Positions 8,802-19,565 are shown, numbered from the stretch's first letter. The stretch is DNA of 64,000 bases from DATFDN01 sp963818885 (GCA_963818885.1 CAWFTP010000003.1:124001-188000); one strand, 5' to 3'. Notes: generated by a model not told the origin, from the letters alone. Translations and numbers: made by a program.

Positions 8802-9234
8802 CGTGGTGATGGTGATGTCCGCCGCCGGCATAGGCGCCCGCCTCCGGCTCGAACGGTGCGTCGAGCGGCGCCACGTGTCCACCCAACCCGGCGATCATGT
8901 CGGCGATGACGTGGTCGGCGCGGATGCGCAGCCGATCGCCCAGGAGCTGCACCGGGAGATGGCGATTGCCGAGATGCCAGGCGATGCGTAACAGCGTGCC
9001 CGGGTCGCGTGCCGTGATCTCCAGCAGCGCTTCCGGCTGTGCTTGCACGCGAAGCAGCGCGCCATCCTCCAGCACTAACGCGTCGCCATCGTGCAGACGC
9101 GCGGCGTGCGGCAGATCGAGCAGCACCTCCCGCCCCGCTTCCGTGCGTAGCGCGATGCGTCGGCGATGCCGCGCGTCGAAGTCGAGGCACACGGTGTCGA
9201 CCGCGCACGTCACGTCCCAGGCTCCGGCAGGCAT
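8788..9234 (-). CDS. ureE: Urease nickel metallochaperone UreE
   Basis: A 148-residue nickel chaperone. The N-terminal peptide-binding domain is followed by the metal-binding domain with LRIAWHLGNRHLPVQL and DHVIADMIAGLG. The tail ends GGGHHHHHDDDH, a histidine-rich nickel-storage extension like those of Klebsiella-type UreE. The start at 9234 follows the ureC stop by 18 bases. Confidence 0.95.
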   Translation of the reverse strand: MPAGAWDVTCAVDTVCLDFDARHRRRIALRTEAGREVLLDLPHAARLHDGDALVLEDGALLRVQAQPEALLEITARDPGTLLRIAWHLGNRHLPVQLLGDRLRIRADHVIADMIAGLGGHVAPLDAPFEPEAGAYAGGGHHHHHDDDH

Positions 9235-9252
9235 AACGGCGTCGGGCGCGCG

Positions 9253-10961
<1,709 letters not shown>

Positions 10962-10962
<1 letters not shown>

Positions 10963-11270
10963 CAGTCGAGCCCGCCCATGACCTCGCCGCGGAATCCCGC
11001 AACGACCCGCTTGCCGCGATAGGGGATCAGCGTGACCGAGCGGATCTGTCCCGGCTCGAAACGCACCGCCGTGCCGGCGGGGATATCGAGCCGCAGCCCG
11101 CGCGCCGCCGCGCGGTCAAACACGAGGGCGGGGTTGGTCTCGGCGAAATGGTAGTGGCTGCCGACCTGGATCGGTCGGTCACCGGTGTTGGCGACGGAGA
11201 GCGTGGTCTGCTCGAGCCCTTCATTGATCTCGAGCGTGCCGGGCAGCGGAATGACCTCGCCAGGGATCAT
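10962..11270 (-). CDS. ureB: Urease beta subunit UreB
   Basis: A 102-residue protein starting MIPGEVIPLPGTLEINEG, with NTGDRPIQVGSHYHFAE and GTAVRFEPGQIRSVTLIPY, the standard UreB signature. It forms the urease heterotrimer with UreA and UreC. It overlaps ureA by 4 bases and ureC by one. Confidence 0.97.
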
Positions 11271-11569
11271 CGGATCGGCTCGTGGACGGTCACGAGCTTG
11301 GTGCCGTCAGGAAACGTCGCCTCCACCTGCACGTCGGAGATCATCTCGGCGACGCCCTCCATCACTTGCGCGCGGCTGATGACGTGGCCACCCGCCTCCA
11401 TCAGATCGGCGACGCTGCGCCCGTCGCGCGCGCCCTCGACCACGAAATCGCTGATGAGCGCCACGGCTTCCGGATGATTGAGCTTCACTCCACGCTCCAG
11501 CCGCCGCCGCGCGACCATCGCGGCCATCGAGATCAGCAGCTTGTCCTTCTCGCGTGGGGTCAGGTTCAT
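11267..11569 (-). CDS. ureA: Urease gamma subunit UreA
   Basis: A 100-residue protein from the ATG at 11569. It contains MNLTPREKDKLLISMAAMVA, RRRLERGVKLNHPEA and VTVHEPIR at the C-terminus, all diagnostic of UreA. The frame stays open upstream inside ureD, but this start gives the exact family length. It overlaps ureB by 4 bases. Confidence 0.97.
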   Translation of the reverse strand: MNLTPREKDKLLISMAAMVARRRLERGVKLNHPEAVALISDFVVEGARDGRSVADLMEAGGHVISRAQVMEGVAEMISDVQVEATFPDGTKLVTVHEPIR

Positions 11570-11591
11570 GGGGCGATCGCGGCCTGGGCCA

Positions 11592-12429
11592 TCAGCACCT
11601 CCATACCCGCGGCAGCGGGCGGCCGCGCAGCGCGTCGAGCACCGCCACGACATGCGCACGCAGGCCCGCCGAGTCCGCGGCCACGATGCGCGCGACGAGC
11701 ATGCCGCTCCACGCGCTGGCCCCCGCCTCGGCACCCGCAAGCGCCGAGCGCACCGCATCGAGGCGTGATGCCGCATCGGGCGCGACGCAAAGCACCATCG
11801 CGACCGCACGCATTCCGGCGGCAACGGCCCGCCGCATAGCAGAGCTCGGCGCGTCGCCGATGAGGCGCACGGTGTCGTGCAGCACGCGACACGCCGTCGC
11901 GCTTCACGCGGATCGCGTCGCGCAGCCAAAGGCGCCGCACAGACTCTCCCATCGCGGCGCGGCCGAACACCAGCGCCTCGACGCCGAGGAACCCGGCATC
12001 GCCGGCCATCTCGACCTCCAACGCGCGGTCCAGCGCGGCGCCATCGAACAGGATGGTCTCTTGCGGCAGCCACTCGGCACGCGCGCCGGAACCGACGGCG
12101 ATGCGGGTGCGCAGCAGGGCGGGCAGATCGCCGGGCCGCGCACGGTAGGAGCGCTCTGCCGCCTGCCCGGCGATGCAGGCGCGGGCGCCAGCGCCCACCG
12201 CCACGTCGATCGACAGCCTGTCGCCCCCAGCGATACCGCCCGAAGTGTTCAGGGTCGCCATCTCCGCCCAGTCGGGATCAGCCCGTCGCGGGAAGCGCGC
12301 CTTGAGGCAGCCCTCCTGGCGCAGGTCCGCGAGCGCCGTCACGCCGTCGCGCAGCCCGAAGCGCACCGACAGCACCCCCCGCGCGCGTTGCAGCGTACCC
12401 GCATCAGACAGAGAGGCGGCGTCGTACAT
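11592..12429 (-). CDS. ureD: Urease accessory protein UreD (frameshifted in this sequence)
   Basis: The N-terminal part from 12429 carries UreD hallmarks (ADLRQEGCLKARFPRR, LNTSGGIAGGDRL, EWLPQETILFDGA). At about 11885, after LRDAIRVKRDG, the frame changes. The following frame continues with the C-terminal half (LHDTVRLIGDAP, then IVAADSAGLRAHVVAVLDALR and PLPRVWRC), ending at 11592. A single-base indel joins them into a protein of about 279 residues, normal for UreD. UreD is required for nickel loading with UreF and UreG. As the structural genes are pristine, a sequence error is likelier than a lost function. It overlaps urtE by 26 bases. Confidence 0.85.
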
Positions 12430-13099
12430 CCGCTTCGTCGAGCTCCTCCCGCCGGCCGGACAACACGATGTCGCCGCGATCCATCACCGCGATGGTCTGC
12501 GCGAGGTCGCGGGCGAAGTCGAAATACTGCTCGACCAGCAGGATGGCGATGTCGCCCCGCTCGCGCAACAGCGCGATCACCCGGCCGATATCCTTGATGA
12601 TGCTGGGCTGGATGCCCTCGGTGGGCTCGTCCAGCACGAGCAGGCGCGGGCGCATCACGAGCGCGCGGGCGATCGCGAGCTGCTGCTGCTGGCCGCCCGA
12701 CAAATCCCCGCCCCGCCGGCGCAGCATCGTCTTCAGGACAGGGAACAGCTCGAACGCCTGATCCGGGATGCGCCGCTCGCGCCGGGGCAGGACGGCGAAC
12801 CCGGTCTCCAAATTCTCCCGCACGGTCAGCAGCGGGAAGATGTCGCGGCCCTGCGGCACCCAGGCGATGCCGCGGCGCACCCGCTCATAGGTCGGCAGGC
12901 GGGTGATGTCCTCTCCGTTCCAGCGTATCGTGCCGGCGGAGACCGGATGCGCGCCCAGGATCGCGCGCAGCAGGCTCGTCTTGCCGACGCCGTTGCGCCC
13001 GAGCAGGCAGGTCACCGCCCCCGGCGCGGCCGCGATCGAGACCCGGCGCAGGGCGATCGCCGCGCCGTAGTGCAGGTCCACGTTCTCGACCCGCAGCAT
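12404..13099 (-). CDS. urtE: Urea ABC transporter ATP-binding protein UrtE
   Basis: A 231-residue LivF-type ATPase. Walker A is LLGRNGVGKTS near residue 36, then IAWVPQGRDIFPLLTVRENL typical of UrtE, the signature LSGGQQQQLAIARAL near 140 and Walker B LLVLDEPTEGIQPSII. It powers high-affinity urea uptake with UrtD. It begins immediately after the urtD stop with no spacing, and its end runs into ureD, physically linking the transporter and urease genes. Confidence 0.96.
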   Translation of the reverse strand: MLRVENVDLHYGAAIALRRVSIAAAPGAVTCLLGRNGVGKTSLLRAILGAHPVSAGTIRWNGEDITRLPTYERVRRGIAWVPQGRDIFPLLTVRENLETGFAVLPRRERRIPDQAFELFPVLKTMLRRRGGDLSGGQQQQLAIARALVMRPRLLVLDEPTEGIQPSIIKDIGRVIALLRERGDIAILLVEQYFDFARDLAQTIAVMDRGDIVLSGRREELDEADVRRRLSV

Positions 13100-13849
13100 T
13101 CAGCGCCCCAGATACACGTCGATGACGCGCTGATCGGCGCTGACATGGTCGATCGAGCCCTCGGAGAGCACGGACCCTTCGTGCAGCACCGTCACCTTTA
13201 CGCCGAGGGCGCGGACGAAGGCCATGTCATGTTCCACCACGACGACGCTGCGCGTGCGGTTGATCTCCCGCAGCAGCGCCGCCGTCTGCTCGGTCTCTGC
13301 GTCGGTCATGCCGGCGACCGGCTCGTCCACCAGGAGGAGAAGCGGTTCCTGGGCGAGCAGCATCCCGATCTCGAGCCACTGCTTCTGGCCGTGCGAGAGG
13401 TCGGCGGCGCGGCGGTCGCGCTCGTGTCCGAGCCGGATGGTGGCGAGGATCCCCTCGATCCGGGCTCGCTCCCGCGCGGTCTCGCGTGCCCGCAGGGCAA
13501 AGCGGGGGCCGCGGTCGCCCGAGAGGGCAAGCAGCAGATTATCCCACACGCTCAGTGGCTCGAACACGGTTGGCTTCTGGAACTTCCGCCCGATGCCGAG
13601 CGCGGCGATGGCCGGCTCGTCAAGCCTGGTGAGGTCGGTATCGGCGCCGAACACGACCTGCCCGGAATCGGGGCGCGTCTTGCCCGTGATCACGTCCATC
13701 ATCGTGGTCTTGCCAGCGCCGTTGGGACCGATCACCGCGCGCATCTCTCCCGGCGCCAGCATGAGGGAGAGGTCGTTGAGCGCGCGGAACCCGTCGAAGG
13801 AGACGTTCACGCCGTCGAGGTAGAGCAGCGAGCTGGCGGTGTCGCTCAC
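13100..13849 (-). CDS. urtD: Urea ABC transporter ATP-binding protein UrtD
   Basis: A 249-residue LivG-type ATPase. Walker A is IGPNGAGKTTMMDVITGKTR, the UrtD-typical IGRKFQKPTVFEPLSVWDN follows, then the signature LSHGQKQWLEIGMLL and Walker B LLLVDEPVAGM. The start is taken as the GTG at 13849, which overlaps the urtC stop by 4 bases (GTGA) and gives the standard N-terminus; the frame continues upstream without family similarity. Confidence 0.95.
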   Translation of the reverse strand: MSDTASSLLYLDGVNVSFDGFRALNDLSLMLAPGEMRAVIGPNGAGKTTMMDVITGKTRPDSGQVVFGADTDLTRLDEPAIAALGIGRKFQKPTVFEPLSVWDNLLLALSGDRGPRFALRARETARERARIEGILATIRLGHERDRRAADLSHGQKQWLEIGMLLAQEPLLLLVDEPVAGMTDAETEQTAALLREINRTRSVVVVEHDMAFVRALGVKVTVLHEGSVLSEGSIDHVSADQRVIDVYLGR

Positions 13850-14964
13850 CCGGTGACCTCGCGCGCGGCGCCGGCAGCAGGCTCGGCAAGCGGCAGCGGA
13901 CGCGGGCGCCGCGTGGGCAGCAAGCCGATCAAGCCGCGCGGCAGGAACAGGGTCACGAAGATGAACAGCGCGCCCAGCGCGAACAGCCAGGCCGACGGCA
14001 GCACGCTGGTGAACCAGGTCTTGCCGAAATTGACCAGCACTGCGCCGAGGATCGCCCCCGACAGCGTGCCGCGGCCGCCGACCGCGACCCAGATCGCCGC
14101 CTCGATCGAGTTCCCCGGCGCGAACTCGGACGGGTTGATGATGCCGACCTGCGGCACGTAGAGGGCGCCGCCGACGCCCGCCATGACGGCCGACAGCACC
14201 CAAACGACGAGCTTGTAGGATTCCGGGCGGTAGCCGAGGAAGCGGGTGCGCTGCTCGGCGTCGCGTACCGCGACCAGCACCTTGCCGAAGCGCGAAGAGA
14301 TCAACGCGCAGGCAAGCAGGAACTCCGCGCACAGCATCAGCGCGGTGACGATCAGCAGCCCGGCCCGCGTCGCGTCGGCCTGCAACGGGAAGCCGAGCAG
14401 GTCCTTGAAGTCGGTCATGCCGTTGTTGCCGCCGAATCCCATGTCGTTACGGAAGAAGGCGAGCATCAACGCGTAGGTAAGCGCCTGGGTGACGATCGAC
14501 AGATAGACGCCGCTGACGCGCGAGCGGAAGGCGAGCCAGCCGAAGGCGAGCGCCAGCACGCTGGGCACCAGGACCACCATCAGCAGGGCGAAGCCGAAGC
14601 GGTCGAAGCCGTGCCAGTACCACGGCAGGCCGTGCCAGCCCAGGAACACCATGAAGTCGGGGAGGTGCGCGTTGCCGTAGACACCGCGCGCGCCGATCTC
14701 GCGCATCAGATACATGCCCATCGCGTAGCCGCCGAGGGCGAAGAACGCGGCGTGCCCCAGGCTGAGGATGCCCGCGTAGCCCCAGACCAGATCGAGCGCG
14801 AGGGCGAGCATCGCGAAGCACAGATACTTGCCGACGAGCGAGATCACGTAGGTCGAGACATGCAGGGCCGCGCTCGGCGGCGTCGTCAGGTTGAGGACGG
14901 CGAGCAGCGCCGCGATTCCCAGCACGAGCGCGGGGGTAAGCCAGACCGCGGCGCCACGCGTCAC
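13846..14964 (-). CDS. urtC: Urea ABC transporter permease UrtC
   Basis: A 372-residue LivM-type permease with about ten membrane helices. The DLVWGYAGILSLGHAAFFAL segment is the hallmark of the family, and QALTYALMLAFFRNDMGFGG and YVPQVGIINPSEFAPGNSIE are UrtC-like. It forms the transmembrane pore with UrtB. It overlaps urtB and urtD by 4 bases each. Confidence 0.96.
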   Translation of the reverse strand: MTRGAAVWLTPALVLGIAALLAVLNLTTPPSAALHVSTYVISLVGKYLCFAMLALALDLVWGYAGILSLGHAAFFALGGYAMGMYLMREIGARGVYGNAHLPDFMVFLGWHGLPWYWHGFDRFGFALLMVVLVPSVLALAFGWLAFRSRVSGVYLSIVTQALTYALMLAFFRNDMGFGGNNGMTDFKDLLGFPLQADATRAGLLIVTALMLCAEFLLACALISSRFGKVLVAVRDAEQRTRFLGYRPESYKLVVWVLSAVMAGVGGALYVPQVGIINPSEFAPGNSIEAAIWVAVGGRGTLSGAILGAVLVNFGKTWFTSVLPSAWLFALGALFIFVTLFLPRGLIGLLPTRRPRPLPLAEPAAGAAREVTG

Positions 14965-16733
14965 GCCTCCACCGCCCGTCCCTTGAGGGGGAACATCCCG
15001 CGCGGACGGCGCTGGATGAACAGGATCAGGCCGACGAGGACGACGATCTTGCCGAGCACCGCGCCGGCGAACGGCTCAAGGAACTTGTTGACGATGCCGA
15101 GCGTCAGCGCGCCGACGATGGTTCCCCACAGATTGCCGACCCCGCCGAACACCACGACCATGAAGCTGTCGATGATGTAGCCTTGGCCGAGATTGGGGCT
15201 GACGTTGTCGATCTGGCTCAGCGCGACGCCGGCGAGCCCGGCGACGCCGGAGCCGAGGCCGAAGGTCAGGGCGTCGATCCACGGCGTGCGGATGCCCATC
15301 GCCGAAGCCATCAGCCGGTTCTGCGTGACCGCGCGCATCCGAAGCCCGAGCGGCGTGTAGCGCAGCACCGCCATCAGTCCCGCGAGCACCAGGAAGGCGA
15401 AGATGATGATGTAGAGCCGGTTGTAGGTGATCGCGAGACCGCCGAGATGGGTCTCCCCGCTCATCCAGGCCGGTGTCTCGACGGAACGGTTGTCGGCGCC
15501 GAAGATAGAGCGGACGGCCTGCTGCAGGATTAGCGACAGGCCCCAGGTCGCGAGCAACGTCTCCAGCGGGCGGCCATAGAGCCAGCGGATCAACGTCCGC
15601 TCGATGATGATGCCGACGATGCCCGCGACGATGAAAGCCGCTGGAAGGGCGAACAGCAAACTCACGCCGAACAGGCCGGGTGCCGCGGTGCGGAGCGCCT
15701 GCTGGACGACGAAGGTCGTGTAGGCGCCCAACATCACCATCTCGCCATGCGCCATGTTGATGACGCCCATGACGCCGAAGGTGATCGCGAGACCGGCGGC
15801 GGCGAGCAGCAGAACGGAGCCGAGGCTGACGCCGTAGTAGATGCTCTGGATCACATTCCAGAAGGCGAGCGAGCGGTCGATCGCATGCACCGCGATATCC
15901 GCCGCGGCGGCGACGGCGGCGGGCTGCGGGGGAAGCGAGGCGAGCAGGCTGCGGCTGTCGATGTCGCCGCGCGCGCGGAGCGTGGCGACGGCAGCGAGCC
16001 GATCGGGTTCGGCGACGTCCGTCGAAAACAAGAGAGAGGCCGCGCGGGCCTGTTGCAGCCGAAGTCGCGCGGCGCCGTTGCTCTCCCGCGCAAGCGCGCG
16101 ATCGAGCGCCGGCAGCGCATGCGGATCGTGGGAATGGAACACCGCCTCGGCGGCGGCGATCCGGGTCGCGGGGTTGGCGGCGAACAGCCGCAGCGCGCCG
16201 AGCGCGTCGTCGATCGCGCCGCGCACGGGGTTGTTCACCCGCACCTTCTTGAGCCCGCTCGCCATGACGCCGGCGACTGGTTTGCCGGTGGTGGCATCGA
16301 CCGTTGTGGTGCCCTGATGGATGTAGAGCGTGCCGCCCGGCCCGACATACAGCGCGCCGTCGTGCAGCGCGGCGATTATCGGCAGCGCCCGCTTGTCACC
16401 GGAGTAGGCGAGCGCCTGTACGCCATGGCGGATAGTATCGAAGCTCGGAGAGGCGAGCTGGGCCAGGGCGTCGGAAGCGGGGCTCGCCTTCGCCGGCGTC
16501 GCGGCGAAGACGAGGAGAAGTGCAAGAAGAAGCGTCGCCGTGACCCTCTTCGCGCTACGCTCCCTCTCCGCCTGGGCGGAGAGGGTTGGGGTGAGGTGGG
16601 CCAGACGTGAACTCGTGGTGCAGCGCGCGCGCGAGCACTGGTGGTCTCCGCGCGCGTTTTCGCGGCGGGTCCCCCACCTCACCCTACCCTCTCCGCCCAG
16701 GCGGAGAGGGTGTATAGCCAGCGGCATGGTCAT
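14961..16733 (-). CDS. urtB: Urea ABC transporter permease UrtB (start uncertain)
   Basis: A LivH-type permease with the extra N-terminal domain typical of UrtB. A signal-like TLLLALLLVFAATPAKA leads into about 200 helical residues (PSFDTIRHGVQALAYSGD, LYVGPGGTLYIHQG) and then the membrane part with ITFGVMGVINMAHGEMVMLG. The expected product of about 530 residues would begin near 16545, but no ATG, GTG or TTG lies there. The only upstream in-frame starts (16733, 16727) would translate through two copies of a GC-rich inverted repeat. Either the repeat has displaced the start or a base error hides it. Confidence 0.9.
   Translation of the reverse strand: MTMPLAIHPLRLGGEGRVRWGTRRENARGDHQCSRARCTTSSRLAHLTPTLSAQAERERSAKRVTATLLLALLLVFAATPAKASPASDALAQLASPSFDTIRHGVQALAYSGDKRALPIIAALHDGALYVGPGGTLYIHQGTTTVDATTGKPVAGVMASGLKKVRVNNPVRGAIDDALGALRLFAANPATRIAAAEAVFHSHDPHALPALDRALARESNGAARLRLQQARAASLLFSTDVAEPDRLAAVATLRARGDIDSRSLLASLPPQPAAVAAAADIAVHAIDRSLAFWNVIQSIYYGVSLGSVLLLAAAGLAITFGVMGVINMAHGEMVMLGAYTTFVVQQALRTAAPGLFGVSLLFALPAAFIVAGIVGIIIERTLIRWLYGRPLETLLATWGLSLILQQAVRSIFGADNRSVETPAWMSGETHLGGLAITYNRLYIIIFAFLVLAGLMAVLRYTPLGLRMRAVTQNRLMASAMGIRTPWIDALTFGLGSGVAGLAGVALSQIDNVSPNLGQGYIIDSFMVVVFGGVGNLWGTIVGALTLGIVNKFLEPFAGAVLGKIVVLVGLILFIQRRPRGMFPLKGRAVEA
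16551..16715. repeat. REP-like inverted repeat pair between urtA and urtB
   Basis: Two copies of a 38-base GC-rich element lie in opposite orientation: about 16561-16599 (CCCTCTCCGCCTGGGCGGAG onward, then GGTTGGGGTGAGGTGGG) and about 16675-16712 (CCCACCTCACCC then TACCCTCTCCGCCCAGGC onward). They are nearly identical inverted copies. Each also contains its own palindrome, CCCTCTCCGCC against GGCGGAGAGGG. Paired palindromes of this kind (BIME-like) often lie between a binding-protein gene and its permease genes and stabilise or attenuate mRNA. Confidence 0.75.
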
Positions 16734-16736
16734 GCC

Positions 16737-18098
16737 CTACGCGTGCTTCCCACCCCCCGCGCCGCAGGTTCCGGTCTTCACGTTGAACGCGCCGCAGTGC
16801 AGCGGCCGGCGCCAGTCGCCGATCAGGTCGGCGGTTTCCGCGACGTACGGCGACCATTCCTGCGCGACGACGAGGCCGGGTGTCTGGGAGACGATGTTGA
16901 ACTGCCCATCGTCCTGGATTTCGCCGATCAGCACCGGCTTGGTGATGTGGTGGTTCGGCATCATCGCCGAGAACCCGCCCGAGAGGTTCGGCACCGAGAC
17001 GCCGATCATGGCGTCGATGACCGCGTCGGGATCGGTCGTGCCCGCCTTCTCGACGCCCTTCATCCACATGTTGAAGCCGATGTAGTGGGCCTCCATCGGG
17101 TCGTTGGTGGTGCGCGTGTCCTTCTTGATGAATTTGTGCCAGGCGTCGATGAACGCCTTGTTCTCAGGCGTGTCGATGCTCTCGAAGTAGTTCCACGCGG
17201 CGAGGTGGCCGACGAGGGCCTTGGTGTCCATGCCCGCGAGCTCCTCCTCGCCGACGCTGAAGGCGATGACCGGGATGTCGGTCGCCTTCACGCCCTGGTT
17301 TCCCAGCTCCTTGTAGAAGGGCACGTTGGCATCGCCGTTGATGGTGGAAATGACGGCGGTCTTCTTGCCGGCTGAGCCGAACTGCTTGATCTGCGACACG
17401 ATGCTCTGCCAGTCGGAGAAGCCGAACGGCGTGTAGTTGATCATCAGATCGGCCGGCGCGACGCCCTTCTTCTTAAGGTAAGATTCCAGGATCTGGTTCG
17501 TGGTGCGCGGATAGACGTAGTCGGTGCCGGCGAGCACCCAACGCTGCACCTTCTCCTCGCCCATCAGATAATCGACCGCGGGGATCGCCTGCTGGTTGGG
17601 CGCGGCGCCGGTGTAGAAGACGTTGCGGCTGCATTCCTGGCCCTCGTACTGCACGGGATAGAACAGGATCCCGTTCAGCTCCTCGAACACCGGCAGGACG
17701 GATTTGCGCGACACCGAGGTCCAGCAGCCGAACACCGCAGCGGCCTTGTCGACGCTCAGCAACTGGCGTGCCTTCTCGGCAAACAGCGGCCAGTTGGAGG
17801 CGGGATCGACGACCACCGGCTCCAGCTTGCGGCCGAGCAGCCCGCCCTTGGCGTTCTGGTCGGCGATCAGCATCAGCATCACGTCCTTCAGCGTGGTCTC
17901 GCTGATCGCCATGGTGCCGGAGAGCGAATGGAGGACGCCTACCTTGATGGGCTCGCCGCCGGGCGCGGCGGCTGGTGTGGCGGCCATGGCAGATCGAGTC
18001 AGCCCGGGGGCGGCCCGCAGGCCGGACGCAGCGGCGACAAGGCCGGCACCGAGCATTCCGAAGTTCCGCCGGCCCAGCCTGGGCGAAGGGACGCGCAT
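16737..18098 (-). CDS. urtA: Urea ABC transporter substrate-binding protein UrtA
   Basis: A 453-residue periplasmic receptor with a Tat-like leader (twin arginines at residues 10-11, GRRNFGMLGAGLVAAASGL). The mature protein matches UrtA: IKVGVLHSLSGTMAISETTL, VFGCWTSVSRKSVLPVFEE, NGILFYPVQYEGQECSRNVF and VYPRTTNQIL. The C-terminus contains RPLHCGAFNVKTGTC. The ATG at 18098 has a GGGGAG ribosome site 8-9 bases upstream. It is the first gene of the unit, 25 bases downstream of the predicted sigma-54 start point. Confidence 0.97.
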   Translation of the reverse strand: MRVPSPRLGRRNFGMLGAGLVAAASGLRAAPGLTRSAMAATPAAAPGGEPIKVGVLHSLSGTMAISETTLKDVMLMLIADQNAKGGLLGRKLEPVVVDPASNWPLFAEKARQLLSVDKAAAVFGCWTSVSRKSVLPVFEELNGILFYPVQYEGQECSRNVFYTGAAPNQQAIPAVDYLMGEEKVQRWVLAGTDYVYPRTTNQILESYLKKKGVAPADLMINYTPFGFSDWQSIVSQIKQFGSAGKKTAVISTINGDANVPFYKELGNQGVKATDIPVIAFSVGEEELAGMDTKALVGHLAAWNYFESIDTPENKAFIDAWHKFIKKDTRTTNDPMEAHYIGFNMWMKGVEKAGTTDPDAVIDAMIGVSVPNLSGGFSAMMPNHHITKPVLIGEIQDDGQFNIVSQTPGLVVAQEWSPYVAETADLIGDWRRPLHCGAFNVKTGTCGAGGGKHA

Positions 18099-18134
18099 GT
18101 GAGAATCTCCCCGTGTGCTTGTACGGGGGGTCTC

Positions 18135-18149
18135 GCAAGGCGTGTGCCA
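18135..18149 (-). promoter_or_regulatory. Sigma-54 (RpoN) promoter of the urt-ure unit
   Basis: The minus strand reads TGGCACACGCCTTGC, matching the -24/-12 consensus TGGCAC-N5-TTGC at every key position with the exact spacing. Transcription would start near 18123, leaving a leader of about 25 bases before the urtA ATG. Sigma-54 control fits a nitrogen-scavenging operon activated by NtrC. Confidence 0.85.
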
Positions 18150-18178
18150 GGACCCGGTTCCGGGCAGGCCCATCGTGT

Positions 18179-18195
18179 TGCCTACGGGATAGGCA
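18179..18195. promoter_or_regulatory. NtrC-like palindrome upstream of urtA
   Basis: TGCCTACGGGATAGGCA is a 6+5+6 perfect palindrome with the TGC-N11-GCA frame of NtrC sites. It lies about 30 bases upstream of the -24 element, closer than most enhancers, so it is offered as a candidate only. Confidence 0.45.
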
Positions 18196-18389
18196 TCGCC
18201 CAGCGAGCCAAAAACCGGATGATCAAATTATAGGCAGGCAGCTGACCTGCTACGCCGTGATCCTGGGTCGCAAAGCGGCACACGCGAAGCAGGCGAATAT
18301 CGCCGCGATCCCGTAGCTTTCATGCGCGTCGAGCAGCATGAAGACGCCAATGGCCCCAAGCGCGGAAGCCATGAGCCCCAACGCCGCCC

Positions 18390-19565
18390 TCACGACGTGA
18401 TACCACTGGCAACGTCAGGGCGGGTGGCTTTCCGCCACTGCGGGGAGACCAGCGTCAGCAGGCTTGCTTCGACCTTCGGAAGGTGGCGACGCAGCCCGAG
18501 CGTCGGCTTCTCGACCATGTTCCACGACACATAGGCGACGGCGAACGCCGCCGGCAGACACACGAGAATATTCAGCCACCAATGGCGGCTCCATGGTCCG
18601 AACGAGGCAAACACTTGCTGGATCGGATAGCCGTAGAGATAGACGCCGTACCAGTAGTCGCCGCTGAAAAGATACGGCACCCGGCGGGGATTGAGCAGCC
18701 CGACATAGACGGTCGCGTAGGTCGCCGGGACCGGAACATAGTACGTGCCATGCGGCAGCGACAGCAGCACGATGCAGAGAGCGACGGAAACGCAAAACAA
18801 CGGCAAGGTCAGGGGGACCTCATCGCGGTAGAGATAGGCCAGGACGCCTACCAGAAAGCACAGGATCAGCAGCGCGCCGGAAGCTCCGTTTCCGGCGCCG
18901 ACATGACCGCGGCGAACCGCCTCCCATGCCCATAGTGCTTGTCCAACAAGAACCGCAGCCAGCAGAATGCGGCGATCCTTCATGATCCCCACGATCGCCA
19001 GCGCTCCGAGCGCCAAGTAGCACTGGAGCTCGAACGGCACGGTCCAGAGCTGCGCGTTGACGATGTATGGCGTTGGATTGCGTTCGAACACACCAGGCAG
19101 AAGGTAATGAATGTATCCGACCATGTTGAGGAAATAGGCACGGAATTCCGGGGCGGCGAAATAAGCGCGCGCGGTCCAGGAGGATAGGATCGGTCCGAAT
19201 ACGAGCGCCGACAGGACGACCTCAACCGCGAGAGCGGGCACGATGCGAAGGATGCGCAGCCCGTAGAACGACACAAGTGTCGGGCAGCGCCCCAGGCTCC
19301 CGGCGACGAGGAACCCACTCAAGGCGAAGAACATCGGCAGAACCATGTGATCGAGCATGCGCTGCGGACCGTTCCACATCGCGATGTCCATCGCTCTCCC
19401 GTAGCTCACTCCGGTGCTGTGCGCGCCGACAACCGCGACCGCCAGGCAGATTCGAAGGTAATCGAACCCTGAGCTTCGGTTGCCGGTGAGCCGCATCTGC
19501 TCGGCGATCGAGAGTGGCGGCAGTGTCTTCCCCCCGCGTTGTCGGGGATCGACATAGCATATCAC
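18390..19565 (-). CDS. Acyltransferase 3 family membrane protein (OafA/YrhL type)
   Basis: A protein of up to 391 residues with about ten membrane helices. The family opening FDYLRICLAVAVVGAHSTGV contains the expected histidine, and MLDHMVLPMFFALSGFLVAG, SFYGLRILRIVPAL and LWTVPFELQCYLALGAL follow. Such enzymes O-acetylate lipopolysaccharide or exopolysaccharide sugars. The first start is a GTG at 19565; an ATG at 19496 (MRLTGNRSSG) would be equally typical. The natural partner polysaccharide genes are not adjacent. It is unrelated to urea use despite lying upstream of urtA. Confidence 0.85.
   Translation of the reverse strand: MICYVDPRQRGGKTLPPLSIAEQMRLTGNRSSGFDYLRICLAVAVVGAHSTGVSYGRAMDIAMWNGPQRMLDHMVLPMFFALSGFLVAGSLGRCPTLVSFYGLRILRIVPALAVEVVLSALVFGPILSSWTARAYFAAPEFRAYFLNMVGYIHYLLPGVFERNPTPYIVNAQLWTVPFELQCYLALGALAIVGIMKDRRILLAAVLVGQALWAWEAVRRGHVGAGNGASGALLILCFLVGVLAYLYRDEVPLTLPLFCVSVALCIVLLSLPHGTYYVPVPATYATVYVGLLNPRRVPYLFSGDYWYGVYLYGYPIQQVFASFGPWSRHWWLNILVCLPAAFAVAYVSWNMVEKPTLGLRRHLPKVEASLLTLVSPQWRKATRPDVASGITS

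Noticed and set aside
8788..8830. Short tandem repeat of CAC/GAT triplets, considered as a microsatellite or CRISPR-like signal.
   Set aside because: It encodes the histidine-rich nickel-binding tail of UreE. No CRISPR array or cas gene was seen anywhere in the window.
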